From Leucocoprinus leucothites (taxonomy: Eukaryota; Basidiomycota; Agaricomycetes; Agaricales; Agaricaceae), in NCBI GenBank assembly GCA_013368445.1, contig JAACJO010000005.1, positions 1,798,001-1,862,000 of the forward strand: a stretch of DNA of 64,000 nucleotides, given 5' to 3'. A program made the position numbers and the translations under genes. The notes below the pieces were generated by a model. The model saw only the letters and a list, made by a program, of their open reading frames with translations. It did not search any database and was not told the origin of the DNA. Each line of letters starts with the position of its first letter. Position 1 is the first letter of the stretch. Shown in pieces: positions 1 to 10,931 of the stretch.

Positions 1-1510
1 CGTACATCACGAAAATGAGTGTCGCGAAACTCGCAAGTGTGGTGAATCCAGAATCAAGCCCGTAGCCGACAGCAATAAGTGATAAGACAGCGCCAAGTGT
101 TGAGAGAGTCAAGAGAGATTTCCGACCAACGCGCTGGAACGAGGTTAGTAGACTGAGCATTCGTGTTCTTTGAAGAAGGATACCTCTATCAGAATGATTG
201 GAGGGAACGTCATAATGACATTCATAATTGCGATTCCAAGTGAGACATAAGGTCCCCATTCAGGTAAAGACTTTGACAATATCTCGTTGCTGTAGTAAAG
301 AACTTGTTGCCCAAGCTTAAGAGATTGGCAATTTGGTCAAATGAGTCGATGCCCACCTGCATTGATACCTAAGTTTCATGACACAACATCAGTAAGGAGG
401 CGAGCGGATTCCCCGAGAGGACTTTACCTGAGACCTGTTGTGACAGCATTGCAAAGCATACGATCATCAAAGGCTTGTGTAAGTCGCGCGAGAGGAATAA
501 CTGCGCCACTGTTGCCGTACTAGTCTGAGAATCTGGCGATCGAGCTTCCGACCTGTCTAGTAAAGGATCCTCATCATCGGCTCTAGGTGCTATAAAGGTG
601 TCAAAGAGGTTCGGATATAGCGGTTGATAAGCTTACCAGAATGATGAGCGGCATCTGTACCCCACAGTCGCCGAGAAACTGCCTGTATTTCCTCTGGGCG
701 ATTTTTTATCCTTAGGTATGTAGGAGTCTCAACGACAACGTAGCTGGTGAGGAACTGGGCTAAGCCTATCACCGAAGACAGGAAGAGTACAAGGCGCCAT
801 TGGGTGGGGGTCGCAAACCTGAAGCCAGCTATTTGCGTGACCATGATACCCAACACAATTCCAAGTTGAGTTAGAACACCTGAGAGATGTTAGGCGAGGT
901 AACGGATCTCAGAAAGTCGCGACAAACCAACGTTCCCACTGATTTTGGAGGGTGCAATCTCTGCGACATATATTGGCCCAACACAGATGCCAATGCCTGA
1001 CCCAACACCCACCAGAAATCTGCATATAAATTAAATGGCTTCTCTATGCATCGACACGGAAGGCCTCACCTGCCAAAGCTCAGGGTTGTTACAGAACCAC
1101 TGACACTCATTAATCCTGCACCAACAGCTAGCAGCAAAGCAGTCACTCGAGAAGCTCCTTTACGCCCATATCGGTCCATGACAATGTTCGCAGTCAAACT
1201 GCCAAACAGCCCGCCAATCGTGAAGATAGCCGTAACGAAGGAGAAGACGAAATTGGACATGGGTATGCATGTTGAGTACGAATCGCTACCTGCGGGGAGC
1301 TGTTCATGACTGTCCTCGCATGTCAAGACGGCCTTGATTTGATTGAGAGCTGATATATGATACCCATACTTTTTACCACGAGGTGAGAGGCCCGTAAGAA
1401 CCGAATCAGATGATAAAAAATACCTGGAAGGGAATAACCAGGACCCAACAACATACGAGCCAACCATAGGTGGTGAACACCTCTCCGTTCACATTCTTGT
1501 GTCCGGACAT
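1..1510 (-). CDS. MFS sugar transporter, 3' end cut by the window edge
   Basis: Membrane transporter of the major facilitator superfamily, sugar-porter branch, likely importing a hexose or related sugar by proton symport at the plasma or vacuolar membrane. The ATG complements 1508-1510 and opens a 29-codon first exon (1510-1424). A 55-nt intron leads to YGYHISALNQIKAVLTC at 1368, the usual TM1 region of this branch. The loop motif MDRYGRKG, the family's D-R-x-G-R signature, is in exon 2 (ends 1070). Exon 3 from 1019 reads GVGSGIGICVGPIYVAEIAP, the TM4 signature with the PxYxxEIAP motif. Later exons carry QWRLVLFLSS and, near position 130, QRVGRKSLL, the second-half copy of the A-motif. The C-terminal helices lie beyond base 1. 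It resembles the yeast VPS73/YBR241C type more than HXT, but the substrate cannot be read from sequence. It is divergent from the GH13 gene. Confidence 0.88.
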
Positions 1511-1947
1511 GGCACAGGGAGATGTGTCTCTTTAGAGAACGATGTCTAGAGACACTGAGCTCGAGTAGAGGTAAAGTCCTTAAGCGAGCACACGGGTGTG
1601 TCTCGTTGCAATAGGTTACAATGTGGGGGAAGAGTGGATGACTGCTTACCGCAGTTGATGAACCACGCGGCGAAGTCCGACCGATCTGATCTGAGATCCT
1701 TCGGTACCCCGGAAATCAATTAATCAGGGTCAGGTGATAAGTAGGAAAGAGATCCCACTTCTCCGTGCTATTTGCGGGAATTCTCTTGCTGGATGAGCAC
1801 AAAAGGATCGAGCTAATATGCAAGGACGTTTCGTCTCCCAGAATTCAATTCTCCCCATCGTACTTCCTAGCTTTCCTTCATCCCCGCGTGCTCACCAGAG
1901 CCTTCCTCTCTTTATAAAGCCCCGTTCCTTATTCCTTACACTCCCTC
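1511..1947. promoter_or_regulatory. Shared upstream region of sugar transporter and GH13 gene
   Basis: This 437-bp spacer separates two divergent start codons. A TATAAA lies at 1913-1918, about 30 bp before the GH13 ATG, which would imply a very short leader if it acts as a TATA box. The stretch before that ATG is pyrimidine-rich, as in many fungal promoters. No operator can be assigned by eye. Confidence 0.4.
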
Positions 1948-4331
1948 ATGTTACTGTTTTCAATTCGTTTCTTCTTTCTTCTCTCGTATTTTCAGCTCGC
2001 CTGCGCCGCGACGGCAGAACAATGGCGAAGCCGTTCTATTTACCAGTGCGCATAATTTTTCTTCCATCCTTCAACCCGTACTCAGCTTGGTCCACATTCA
2101 ATGTTCATTCTTTGTCTTCCAGGTTAATTACCGACCGCTTCGCCCTTCCTGATGGGGCTGACCGCAACGCTTGCGATCCGGGGCAGCAAACATTCTGTGG
2201 GGGGAACTGGAACACGTGCGTTTTACCTTACATCTTACTCCGCTCCATTTTCACCTTACCTGCTATATGCAGCATCCGTGAAAACCTGGACTACATACAG
2301 AATGCTGGCTTCACAGCAAGTGAGTTCACTCGCCAAGGGAAAATCTACATGTTAGTGATCTTTTTAGTATGGATTAGTCCCATAAATCAGAATTATGAGG
2401 GGCCGCGTACCCCGTATGGCGACCCATACCACGGCTACTGGATGCAAGATATTAGCAAGCTCAACGATCGCTTTGGTACAGCAGACGATCTCAAAGCTCT
2501 AATTAAAGAGCTTCACCGAAGGGATATGTGAGTCAAAGATCATAGTCACGTATTTCCAGTGTTCAATACCCTTGATATCAGGTATATTATGGTTGACGTC
2601 GTGGTCAACAATGTGATGGCTACGTCGACAAATCCCGATTATTCCAAGTATTTTTTCAAGGATGCGGTATGTACATTATGCGTTTGCTGTACCCAGTGGC
2701 CTGAGACACCTAGTCCATGTACCATTCCTATTGTCCTGTTCAATGGGGAAACACGACTAGTGAGCAAGCCTGCTGGTTGGGGGACAAGAATGTGTCTCTT
2801 CCTGACGTTGATACGACCAACCCCGCTGTCATTGTAAAATATGGCACTTGGATTCAAGATCTTGTTCAGGAATATGATATCGATGGTCTCCGACTTGATG
2901 GTCAGCATACATGTCTGTCACTTGAATTGCGACGCTGATTCCACCTCCTAGCCGCTAAGTCTGTGGTCTTCTAACACCGTTTCAGGCCACCCAAATTAAA
3001 CTTAACTTTTCCTGGTCCAGGCACGTGCAGATGGCATTCTGGCCTCAGTTCTGCGGTAAAGCGGGCGTATTCTGTATGGGTGAAGTTTTTGGTGGCGTTG
3101 AAGTTGAGTATGCACCTGTTCCCAGTTGTCGTCTGACCGATCTAACGACCGTTAAGCCCCATAGCACAGTTTCAAGGACCCCAGGCACTCGATTCCGTTC
3201 TTAATTTCCCCATGTACTCGGCATTGATGGAGGCTTTTGCCATTCCTGGTCCTAAAAATATCACAGCACTTCAAACGGTGTTAGCCGATTCGAAGGCCAA
3301 ATTCAAGGTATTAGTACAAAGACTTCTGATGAACACTCACGAGCTAATATCGACGGTCAATAGGATACCGGGCTCCTCGGCAATTTCCTGGAGAATCAGG
3401 ATGTTCCTCGCTGGCACAACAAATCTGTCGATCCTCAAAGTCTCTAGTAAGTCCAGTTCCACCGAGAAGCATGTGATGGGACGTCAACGGCTAAGTTAAA
3501 TACCTGCCTAGCAATGCCATGGTCTTGAATTGGTTTACCGATGGCATTCCGATCGTGTACTACGGCCAAGAACAATCATTCTCCGGTGCCACTGATCCTG
3601 TAGGTCTTTCTTTACATCAACTTTCCTATCAACATGCCAAAAAACTTTCTTCGCAGTACAACCGTGAACCCCTCTGGATATCAGGTTACCAAGAAACTGA
3701 CGCGTATAAGTTCATCAAGAGACTAAACCAAGTGGGCTATTCTAGGAGCCAAAGATTGATATTGTTTGACGAGAATGGTGCAGGTTCGCAACTTCCTCGT
3801 GAAGACAGATTGGTTGCAACAAGACAGCCGCGTTCTAGCAACTAGCTCACTCGGGATAGTTGTGATGAGGGGGCAGGTAATAACCGTCGCCACTAACATC
3901 GGCTCTCCTGTATGTTCACGTCCCGACTGTCAACGTGAAAACTTTCCCCTAACCATCCAATTCTTACAGCCTCAGAATGGTTCTCATATTGCCGTACCAT
4001 CCCCTTACGAATCTAGTACCGAAATGATAAAGTGAGTCTTCCTTTGAAATCAAGTAGGATCATGTTTACTCAAGCGCTTCTGGCCAGTGTTCTGACGTGC
4101 CAGCAGTGGGTAGTCGGGTCGAAAGGTTTTCTCGATGTTGAGTATACAAAGGGTGGAGTGCCCGTCATTCTGATACCTGCTGATTCTTTGAAGGACTCGG
4201 GTCTCTGTGGTAAATCTCTTACACAGAACGGAGAGGATGCAGGCCGTCAAGCCGGCGCCGCTGTGCATCCCTTTGTGCCGATGCGTTTACTGCTATTTGC
4301 AACGTCTGCCTTACTTCATTACCTTTTTTGA
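1948..4331 (+). CDS. GPI-anchored GH13 enzyme, alpha-amylase family, likely 4-alpha-glucanotransferase (AgtA-like)
   Basis: Secreted fungal alpha-amylase-family protein with about ten exons. The ATG at 1948 is chosen because it gives a signal peptide (MLLFSIRFFFLLSYFQLACA) running straight into EQWRSRSIYQ, the mature start of TAKA-type amylases. Next come ITDRFALPDG, TPYGDPYHGYW, region I DVVVNN (2595-2612), the nucleophile motif GLRLDAAKH (Asp codon 2897-2899), the acid/base GEVF (Glu 3082-3084), region IV NFLENQD (3385-3402), and GIPIVYYGQEQ. The catalytic triad Asp, Glu, Asp is intact, but the region-I His is Asn and the region-IV His is Gln. The C-terminus (LLLFATSALLHYLF after a small-residue stretch) looks like a GPI signal. 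GPI anchoring plus missing conserved residues is what was described for Aspergillus AgtA/AgtB, which act on cell-wall alpha-glucan; transfer activity here is inferred. The exon junction after GEVFGGVE is unresolved: the obvious donor at 3108 is out of frame with the obvious acceptor. Confidence 0.88.
2952..2958 (+). other. 7-nt micro-exon of the GH13 gene
   Basis: The exon ending at 2900 stops at GAT G. The family motif D-A-A-K-H-V is restored only if CCGCTAA (2952-2958) is spliced in, followed by GCACGTGCAG at 3021. The flanking introns are 2901-2951 (51 nt, GT...TAG) and 2959-3020 (62 nt, GT...CAG). The micro-exon supplies codons right after the catalytic nucleophile. Confidence 0.75.
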
Positions 4332-4662
4332 TGAACTCTTTGGAGGCCTACCGTCGAACTTTTGGAATGGATTATCCCTACTAACGACTGCAGTCTACTA
4401 ATTGATCTATGTCTTCCATCTGGATTTTGACTTCGTAAGAAGGGCGGCATCTAATGGCCCATTGAATGTCTTCTGGGTCCGCGAATAACTTCTTTACCTG
4501 AGCTTGTCCCCCCACTGAAGTAATTGCAGATGGGTATAAGGGAAAGGACAAAAATAGCGCTGAGTCGCTCAGGGTGATCAGTTCACCGTGAGACACCAGC
4601 CGCGTGAGCCAGGGCACGCGCTCGTGACAGTGCGCGCCACTGCTTTCTCTCGCGTCTTTATC
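4332..4662. other. Spacer between GH13 and gamma-tubulin genes
   Basis: It holds the GH13 3' UTR and the gamma-tubulin promoter. An open minus-strand frame crosses it, but it continues antisense through the first tubulin exon, so I do not call it a gene. No TATA box is evident. Confidence 0.3.
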
Positions 4663-6643
4663 ATGCCCAGGGAAATCGTTACAGTGCAACTTGGACAATG
4701 TGGCAATCAGAGTGCGCAATGTTTTGCCCAAATGCAAAGCTCAACTAAGATTCCCCTTATCTCCCAGTGGGCTCCGTTTTTTGGCAGCGCCTTTGCGCAG
4801 AACATGGAATTAGCAAAGAGGGCATACTTGAAGAATGGGCGACGGAAGGCGGAGACCGAAAAGATGTCTTTTTCTACCAGGCTGACGATGAGCATTATAT
4901 TCCGAGAGCTATTTTGGTAGACCTTGAACCTCGAGTATGATCTAATTGGCAAAGCACTTGGAATATAGACTGAAAAATCAACACTCATATAGGTAATCAA
5001 CAATATCCTGACATCGCCATATGCAAATCTCTACAATCCTGAAAATATTTTCCTATCGACGGACGGAGGTGGTGCCGGAAACAACTGGGCACAAGGGTAC
5101 TCGTCAGGAGAGAAAATATATGAAGAAGTCATGGAGATGGTTGACCGCGAAGCGGAGGGCAGTGATTCTCTCGAGGTGCGTACAGTGATATAAACGTACC
5201 TTTCATCTCTTCCCCTGTATACACTTCCCTAAAATCTTTTCTCCTTATTGACCCTACGCCCTTCATGCATGTGGAATCGCTGATTCACTTCCTCATTTTC
5301 AACAGGGTTTTATGCTCATGCATTCCATCGCAGGTGGTACAGGCTCTGGTCTCGGCTCCTTCCTGCTCGAAAGGCTCAACGATAAGTTCCCAAAGAAGCT
5401 TATCCAAACGTACAGTGTGTTCCCCAATGCTCAGGAAGGCGATGTCGTCGTGCAACCATACAATTCATTACTTACGCTCAAGCGATTGGTTAACCACGCG
5501 GATTCGGTGGTGGTGCTGGATAATGGGGCTTTGGCGCGGATATCAGCAGACAGATTGCACATACAGACACCGTCATTTGACCAAACGAATCAGCTGGTGT
5601 GTGATTAAACTCGGATTTCCGGTACTTTAGGACCAGCTATTAATCGAGATGCCGGGCTTGGCGTAGGTGTCAACCGTGATGGCTGCAAGTACGCAGACAC
5701 TACGATACCCCGGATACATGAACAACGATCTTGTTGGAATCATCGCGTCACTGATACCAACGCCTCGCTGCCACTTCCTGATGACGTCCTATACCCCCTT
5801 CACCAGCGATCAAATAGACAAGGTATGGATCTTGTTTTAAAACCTGGTTTGGAACCGTGCTCAGGTTGTATGTCATTAATGACCAGGCCAAAACGATTCG
5901 TAGAACGACCGTCCTGGACGTGATGCGCAGACTATTACAACCCAAGAACAGAATGGTATCAACAACACCTAGCAAGACAGCATGTTATATCTCTATCCTC
6001 AACATCATCCAAGGCGATGTTGATCCTACAGATGTTCGGACTTCATTTGCAGGATTCTATTCGTCTTGGACTGATATCTGATATTTCTTTGTTTTAGGTC
6101 CATCAATCGCTCCTTCGCATCCGTGAACGGCAGTTGGCTAACTTCATTCCATGGGGTCCTGCATCTATCCAAGTTGCCTTGACACGCAGATCTCCTTATG
6201 TCACAACAAACCATCGTGTCAGTGGATTGATGTTGGCCAACCATACAAGCATTGCATCAGTGGGTTTTACTCGCAACATTGAACATGGTAGTTATTGATT
6301 CCATAAATATAGTTATTCAAACGAATGTTGGATCAATTTGATCGGCTCCGTAGGAGAAATGCGTTTTTGGAACAATACAAGAGGCAGAGAATGTTTGAAA
6401 ATGGTTTGGAGGAGTTTGATGACGCCCGGTACGTATCCCTCAGCCATTAACTATAATGTTAGCTCTGAAACCGTATTCGAGGGCGACTTGTGAGGAGCTC
6501 CTCAAGGAGTACAAAGCTTGCGAGAGCGCGGATTACATCTCTTACGTGCGTATTCTACTTTTACAACCTGTGTTATGTACGAATTCACGTATCTTATCAC
6601 GGCCACGACACAGGGCAGCACTGAGGGTGATGTAGCGACATAG
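4663..6643 (+). CDS. Gamma-tubulin
   Basis: Gamma-tubulin, the GTP-binding subunit of the gamma-tubulin ring complex that nucleates microtubules at the spindle pole body. The start [16 protein letters not shown] at 4663 is the invariant family N-terminus. A first intron then joins to [18 protein letters not shown]. Later exons give [19 protein letters not shown], the tubulin GTP signature GGTGSGLGS (near 5333-5359), [58 protein letters not shown] and [16 protein letters not shown]. The last exon follows an intron inside [13 protein letters not shown] and ends at TAG 6641-6643. The gene is broken by many small introns and its domains are complete, so length fits the roughly 450-residue family. 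It is tandem downstream of the GH13 gene and convergent with MBF1. Confidence 0.95.
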
Positions 6644-6802
6644 AGGCAAGTAGATTCTGACACGATATTTTGTATGATTTATTGTAATAGTATGGTTTCA
6701 TTCCAAAACTCATGCGTTGGTATATCTAATCAAGGGGACATGCGACAATAAATCTAATAAGGAATGGGAAATGAAGCCTGAGGGTGGAGAGGAAGAAGAG
6801 GT

Positions 6803-7515
6803 TTAAGTTTTCTTCGGCCCCTCCATTTTCTTCCCAATATCGGAACCTGAGACAAAATGTTAGTGTCCTTCAATCCCAACAGCAATCCAGCACACTTACC
6901 CCTAAGTTTTACTTTAAGAATCCTCTCAAGCTTGCCCAGAATCTGGGGATTGGGAATGGCCTTGCCGGACTCGTAGTCTTGCAGTACAGAAGGTTTCTCG
7001 TTAATCTTCTGCGCGAGATCCTTCTGCGAGAGTTGGAGTTCCTGTCGTGCGGATTGAATGGTCTAAAAAAAGGAATTAACCTCAGGAATAAATAAGGAAC
7101 TGGGTACTCACACGTCCGACGTTGGCAGAAATCTTTGGGGAGGAGCAACCTCATCCTCTCGGTCAAGTTTTGCAATGCGTTGGTGGTCGGTCCCTATGGA
7201 AAGCTTTGAGATGACAACGACAACGAGGCGAGATGTGATCGTACCCTGGCGAGCCTTGTTACCTCCCCCCGATATTTTCTTATCAACCGACACTACCGCT
7301 CCCGAGCGACGAGCCTAGGAATATGATAATTTTGAGGACATGAGCAATACGTGCCAACAACAGTCACATACAGCTAGGGGGGAAATGAGCTAGGTGTTCA
7401 TGACGGTAAAACCAGGTGGTGAAAGCCTACCATTTAGGTCGGAATTATTCCTGGTGACCTTGGCCACCTGTTTCTTGTAGCCGATGACAGTCTTGGAATC
7501 CCAATCGTGGTCCAT
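6803..7515 (-). CDS. MBF1: Multiprotein bridging factor 1 (MBF1)
   Basis: Transcriptional coactivator that links TBP to bZIP-type activators and also acts on colliding ribosomes to prevent frameshifting. The ATG complements 7513-7515. The first exon reads [20 protein letters not shown], followed by [34 protein letters not shown] and the helix-turn-helix domain ([40 protein letters not shown]). The C-terminus is [16 protein letters not shown] with the stop at 6803-6805. The N-terminal MBF1 domain and Cro/C1-type HTH are in the usual order and the protein is near the usual 150 residues. It is interrupted by several short introns and is convergent with gamma-tubulin. Confidence 0.94.
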
Positions 7516-8382
7516 GGTCGTGAAGGCTAGTTTTACAAGTGAGAAGGTGGGATGTCAACGGAAAGAAAATTACGGAGCAAACACCGAGAACAGTGAGCTT
7601 ATATCAATGTGACGTGTCACGAGACACTTGACTCGACGGAGGCGATGCTCTGCAAGCGCTCGGTGTCGACCGCAAGCAATGTTTTGGGCTGAGTCAACGT
7701 TTGACTAAGATTCGCTGCCGCCGACAGCGCGACTTAATATTTTTCTAAAAGGATGACGAGTGCGACCGTATGTCACGCCATCGAGATATTAGAGTTGACC
7801 CGATCCTATATTTCCAATTACGAGGTACATGACCATTTGCTCCCGCGGTCCCATTGTTGCAATACACTCTTCCAATGAATGCAAACAGCCCAGCGTTGAG
7901 GGGGGAGCAGTGGCTCGACGGGCCTGGGCCGCCTGGCCCATGAATGAGTGAGGAGACATACGGCAGTGGCCATAGCGACGACCCTGTTGACAAGAACAAT
8001 GATCTCCGCCCAGCCTTCTCCCAACACAATCATCTGTCACTCCTTTGCCCCCTTCGGCTCACCCACCCACCTTTCTACCCGTTCGTGCGTTTCATCGTCA
8101 CCTACTGTCTTTTCTTTCGTTCTTCCACTAACTACCCTTTCTTCTTTTTTTTCCAGCTCTTTTCAGCTCTTTCTCCAGCGCAGCGCGCTGTCCTCTCTTT
8201 TATTGCCTATCGCTCGCTGGTTTTGCGCCCCTTTGACCTGAATTTTCCTTCAAACCCGTATCTCTATTGCTATTATCTCGATTCTTCGCCGCGAGAGGGA
8301 TATTCCCACCAACATCATCTTCGAACCAGCTCGTCTTCAACTCCCCTTTTCCAAGCAGTATTCATTTCGATAATCAGTCAAG
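7516..8382. promoter_or_regulatory. Long divergent region between MBF1 and tetraspanin
   Basis: This 867-bp spacer is strongly pyrimidine-rich on the plus strand from about 8040 to 8380, including TTCTTTTTTTTCCAG near 8141-8155, which could be the end of a 5'-UTR intron. Near 7608-7625 are ACGTGTCAC-like repeats. Open frames on both strands here look like by-products of the CT bias. Confidence 0.35.
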
Positions 8383-9267
8383 ATGGTTTCTAGAGTTTTG
8401 ATGGGCGTTTGGGCTGGTCTGAACTTCCTGTTACTTGCTGCTGGCGCAGTTTCACTGGCACTCTCTATTGTCTGGCGCAAACCCGACATATTGATGAATA
8501 TGGTTTTATCCAACGCGGATCTGACTGGTATGTCTAATGAACTCCGACTCTAGCTCCCCGCTTTACCTTTCGACTTCTTATAGCTGGTACTATCATGGGA
8601 ATTGCATTTATTGTAACATTTTTCATTGCCGTAGCTGGGGTCGTACAACGCAACCATGTCACCATCGGCCTAGTCATCACCAACTACGTACTTCTGACCG
8701 ATGCTCTTGGCGTCCTCATTATTGGCACCTTCGTCTGGTTCTTCACTTTGAAGGAACGAGCCAATTTTCACGCTTTGTGGATCGCTGCTACGCCGGATGT
8801 TCGTAAGCAGCTTCAAGATAAGGTAGATACCCCCAATCCTCTTGGCTAAGAGACGTCTCACCTTTTGTTCAGTTGCACTGTTGTGGATATTTTGCTGGAA
8901 ACGACTCCGCAGAGATCAGCAACTTTTGCGCCAACCAGACTTTCATCACCACACTCAACGACACCATACTCAGCAATTTCTGCGTCACGCCGATCACCGC
9001 GTTCGCAGATACGACCTTGAACAATATCTTCACGTGAGTTGTGCATTGACTAGGCGCAAAGTATATCCTTACCCTGCGTCACAGAACCACCTTTGGCTTC
9101 ATGGCAATTGTTCTTTGCTTGTTGCTAGCTACCTTGTGCGTGATCAAAAAGGTTGGTAACCTACCTATGAACTTCTTCCCACCGTGTTTAACCAAAAACT
9201 ACAGAGGCACGAGGACGAACGGTTCAAGAAGATTGATGCGAAGCGGGGAGGCAAAGGTTTTGTGTAA
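8383..9267 (+). CDS. Tetraspanin
   Basis: Four-pass membrane protein of the tetraspanin family, which organises membrane microdomains; fungal members are needed for infection structures or hyphal development in some species. The ATG at 8383 starts a first membrane segment (GLNFLLLAAGAVSLALSIVW). An intron joins to GTIMGIAFIVTFFIAVAGVV (TM2), then TM3 (VLLTDALGVLIIGTFVWFF). The large extracellular loop holds the family hallmark LHCCGYF, with further cysteines in SNFCANQTF and LSNFCVTP, and two NxT/NxS-type sites. TM4 is GFMAIVLCLLLATLCVI, followed by a short basic tail ending in GGKGFV (TAA 9265-9267). Cysteine pattern and size fit fungal tetraspanins of the Tsp2/Tsp3 type; I cannot choose between them. 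Confidence 0.88.
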
Positions 9268-9596
9268 TTCAACTAGGTAGCGTAGGATATTATTGCCGTC
9301 GCTTGTCGATGGTCGCTCTTTTATTTTTCTATTTTCTGATCCTTTGCTGGGTGCAAGGTCATGTTATTTTTTTCTTCAATTGCTTTGGGTTAGTTAGTGG
9401 CTATCAACAGCTTTATGCTCCTTTCATTGTACATAGATTTTCCTGTGCAATATGGCTGTCTGCGATCAAAGAACGAAAGAAATTTCTGCTGTGACTGAGC
9501 TTAGAGCATTCGCAGAGTGATTTATTTTTGGACATCCTTTGTGTGATCGAGCCGATAGGGCTGCGTGTTACTTAAGTACGCTTGTCATGCACCTCC
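9268..9596. other. Spacer between tetraspanin and BMT2-like gene
   Basis: T-rich 3' UTR-like sequence follows the tetraspanin stop. The second half should contain the BMT2 promoter. No RNA gene or repeat is seen. Confidence 0.3.
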
Positions 9597-10591
9597 ATGG
9601 CTAAGGCGAGAAAACGCAAAGTGCCGATTTCAAAGGTCGCTCCAACGACCATGACTTCAAGTAAACCACAAGCTAGTCGCAACATCATACGCAGGTTTCA
9701 CGTTCTGATAAAGGATCAAGCACAACTAAAGAGCAAACACTCGCTCAGTCCTTCCGATGCGGAAGAACTCAGTAGAATCAACGAAGAAATCGAACAGTTG
9801 GGAGGGCTGGAATGGTACCAGCAGATGTCAGCCATTGGTCAAGGGAACGACCGAGGAGGAGGTAGTGAGAAGATTTTCATCGGGTGGCTGAAAGAGCTGA
9901 AAGCTCATGAAGCGAGACAAGAAAAACTACAGTGGGTCGTTTGCTATTTCATGCCACTTCAACGCTGATTGTGCTGTCGGGTTGCAGGTTGTTGGAAGTT
10001 GGAGCCTTAAAGCCCGACAACTATAAGCATTGTACTTCATGGATACAGAATACCCCGATCGACTTGCGCTCGCGGCACCCTGATATTAAAGAACGAGACT
10101 TCTTGCTTTTGGACACAATTGAAAACGAAGGAAAATGGGATGCCGTTAGTTTGAGCCTTGTCGTAAATTTTGTGCCAGAAGCAATAGACAGAGGTGAGCC
10201 GGGCCGCCTATGAAGTTCTGGTATTTGCTCATATAGCGGCACGAAGGTCGTATGCTGCATCTAGCTAACACTATTCTCAAGGACTCTGGATACCTTTTCC
10301 TTGCTGTTAGTCTTTTCCTCTTTCCCTGGTGTTTCGATGCTAACTGACGAACAGCTTCCTCTCCCATGTGTTGCCAATTCGCGCTATATGACATTCGATC
10401 ACCTCAATCTCCTGATGGAATCCCTTGGGTTCACCGAGTTGAGACGGAGATGGAAAGAGGGAGGCAAGATGGCGTACTGGCTTTATGAAAAGCAATGTGG
10501 ACCCCAGTCGCGCGATTTCGATAATTTTATGAAGAAGACTGTTCTTCGAACCGGAAACAGGAACAACTTCACCATCCTGCTCACACGATAG
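9597..10591 (+). CDS. BMT2: 25S rRNA adenine-N1 methyltransferase, BMT2-like
   Basis: Likely nucleolar SAM-dependent methyltransferase that places m1A on 25S rRNA. The ATG at 9597 opens a basic N-terminus (MAKARKRKVPISK) suited to nucleolar targeting. The region GGLEWYQQMSAIGQG followed by LLEVGALKPDNY (SAM-site motif I) and IDLRSRHPDIKERDFL is characteristic of the family. The signature WDAVSLSLVVNFVPEA is followed by LANTILKDSGYLFLALPLPC and a C-terminal MTFDHLNLLMESLGFTELR. Three or so short introns interrupt it; the stop is at 10589-10591. About 290 residues is the expected size. Assignment rests on the conserved VVNFVP block and overall order. Confidence 0.85.
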
Positions 10592-10619
10592 AACATTACT
10601 GCTGTCATGCGATTAGAAT

Positions 10620-10931
10620 CTAGAACACTTCTGCGGGTGAATAGATGGCACGGGGCTTGTTGTTTTGGACACCATTAAGCCTGATCGATTCTTCGGGGCT
10701 TTTCGAGGAGACTGGCAGGCGCCAATCGATGTGAAGGTATGAACCTATGACATCCAGAAACAGCCGCTCGTGGTTAATGACCAATCCCCTCCAGAATTGC
10801 GTTCTGCGCATTCTCTTCTCCCAGAACTGATCACATGTCGTGATAATTCTGTAACCCCTTCCGTTTAGAACAAACCCCACAGTTTGGACGCGTCGATTAT
10901 ACATGTACTCGTGCACATCTAGATAGTCCAT
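10620..10931 (-). CDS. Small intronless ORF of unknown function
   Basis: A 103-codon open frame from an ATG complementing 10929-10931 to a stop at 10620. It opens MDYLDVHEYMYNRRVQTVGF and ends PRAIYSPAEVF. The composition is protein-like (aromatic and charged residues, no low complexity), and no gene is on the opposite strand. It fits between the BMT2 stop (28 bp away, convergent) and the phosphoesterase ATG at 11023 (divergent, 91 bp). I do not recognise the family, and no signal peptide or membrane segment is visible. It could be an orphan gene, the last exon of a spliced gene, or chance. Confidence 0.35.
   Translation of the reverse strand: MDYLDVHEYMYNRRVQTVGFVLNGRGYRIITTCDQFWEKRMRRTQFWRGLVINHERLFLDVIGSYLHIDWRLPVSSKSPEESIRLNGVQNNKPRAIYSPAEVF

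Noticed and set aside
4381..4737. 118-codon minus-strand frame across the start of gamma-tubulin
   Set aside because: Its first part is antisense to the conserved tubulin N-terminus and it has no recognisable domain.
5265..5630. Alternative plus-strand frame inside gamma-tubulin
   Set aside because: The overlapping frame encodes the GGTGSGLGS tubulin signature, so this one is out of frame.
7745..8393. Overlapping frames on both strands before the tetraspanin gene
   Set aside because: The CT-rich leader keeps several frames open; composition is biased and no domain is present.
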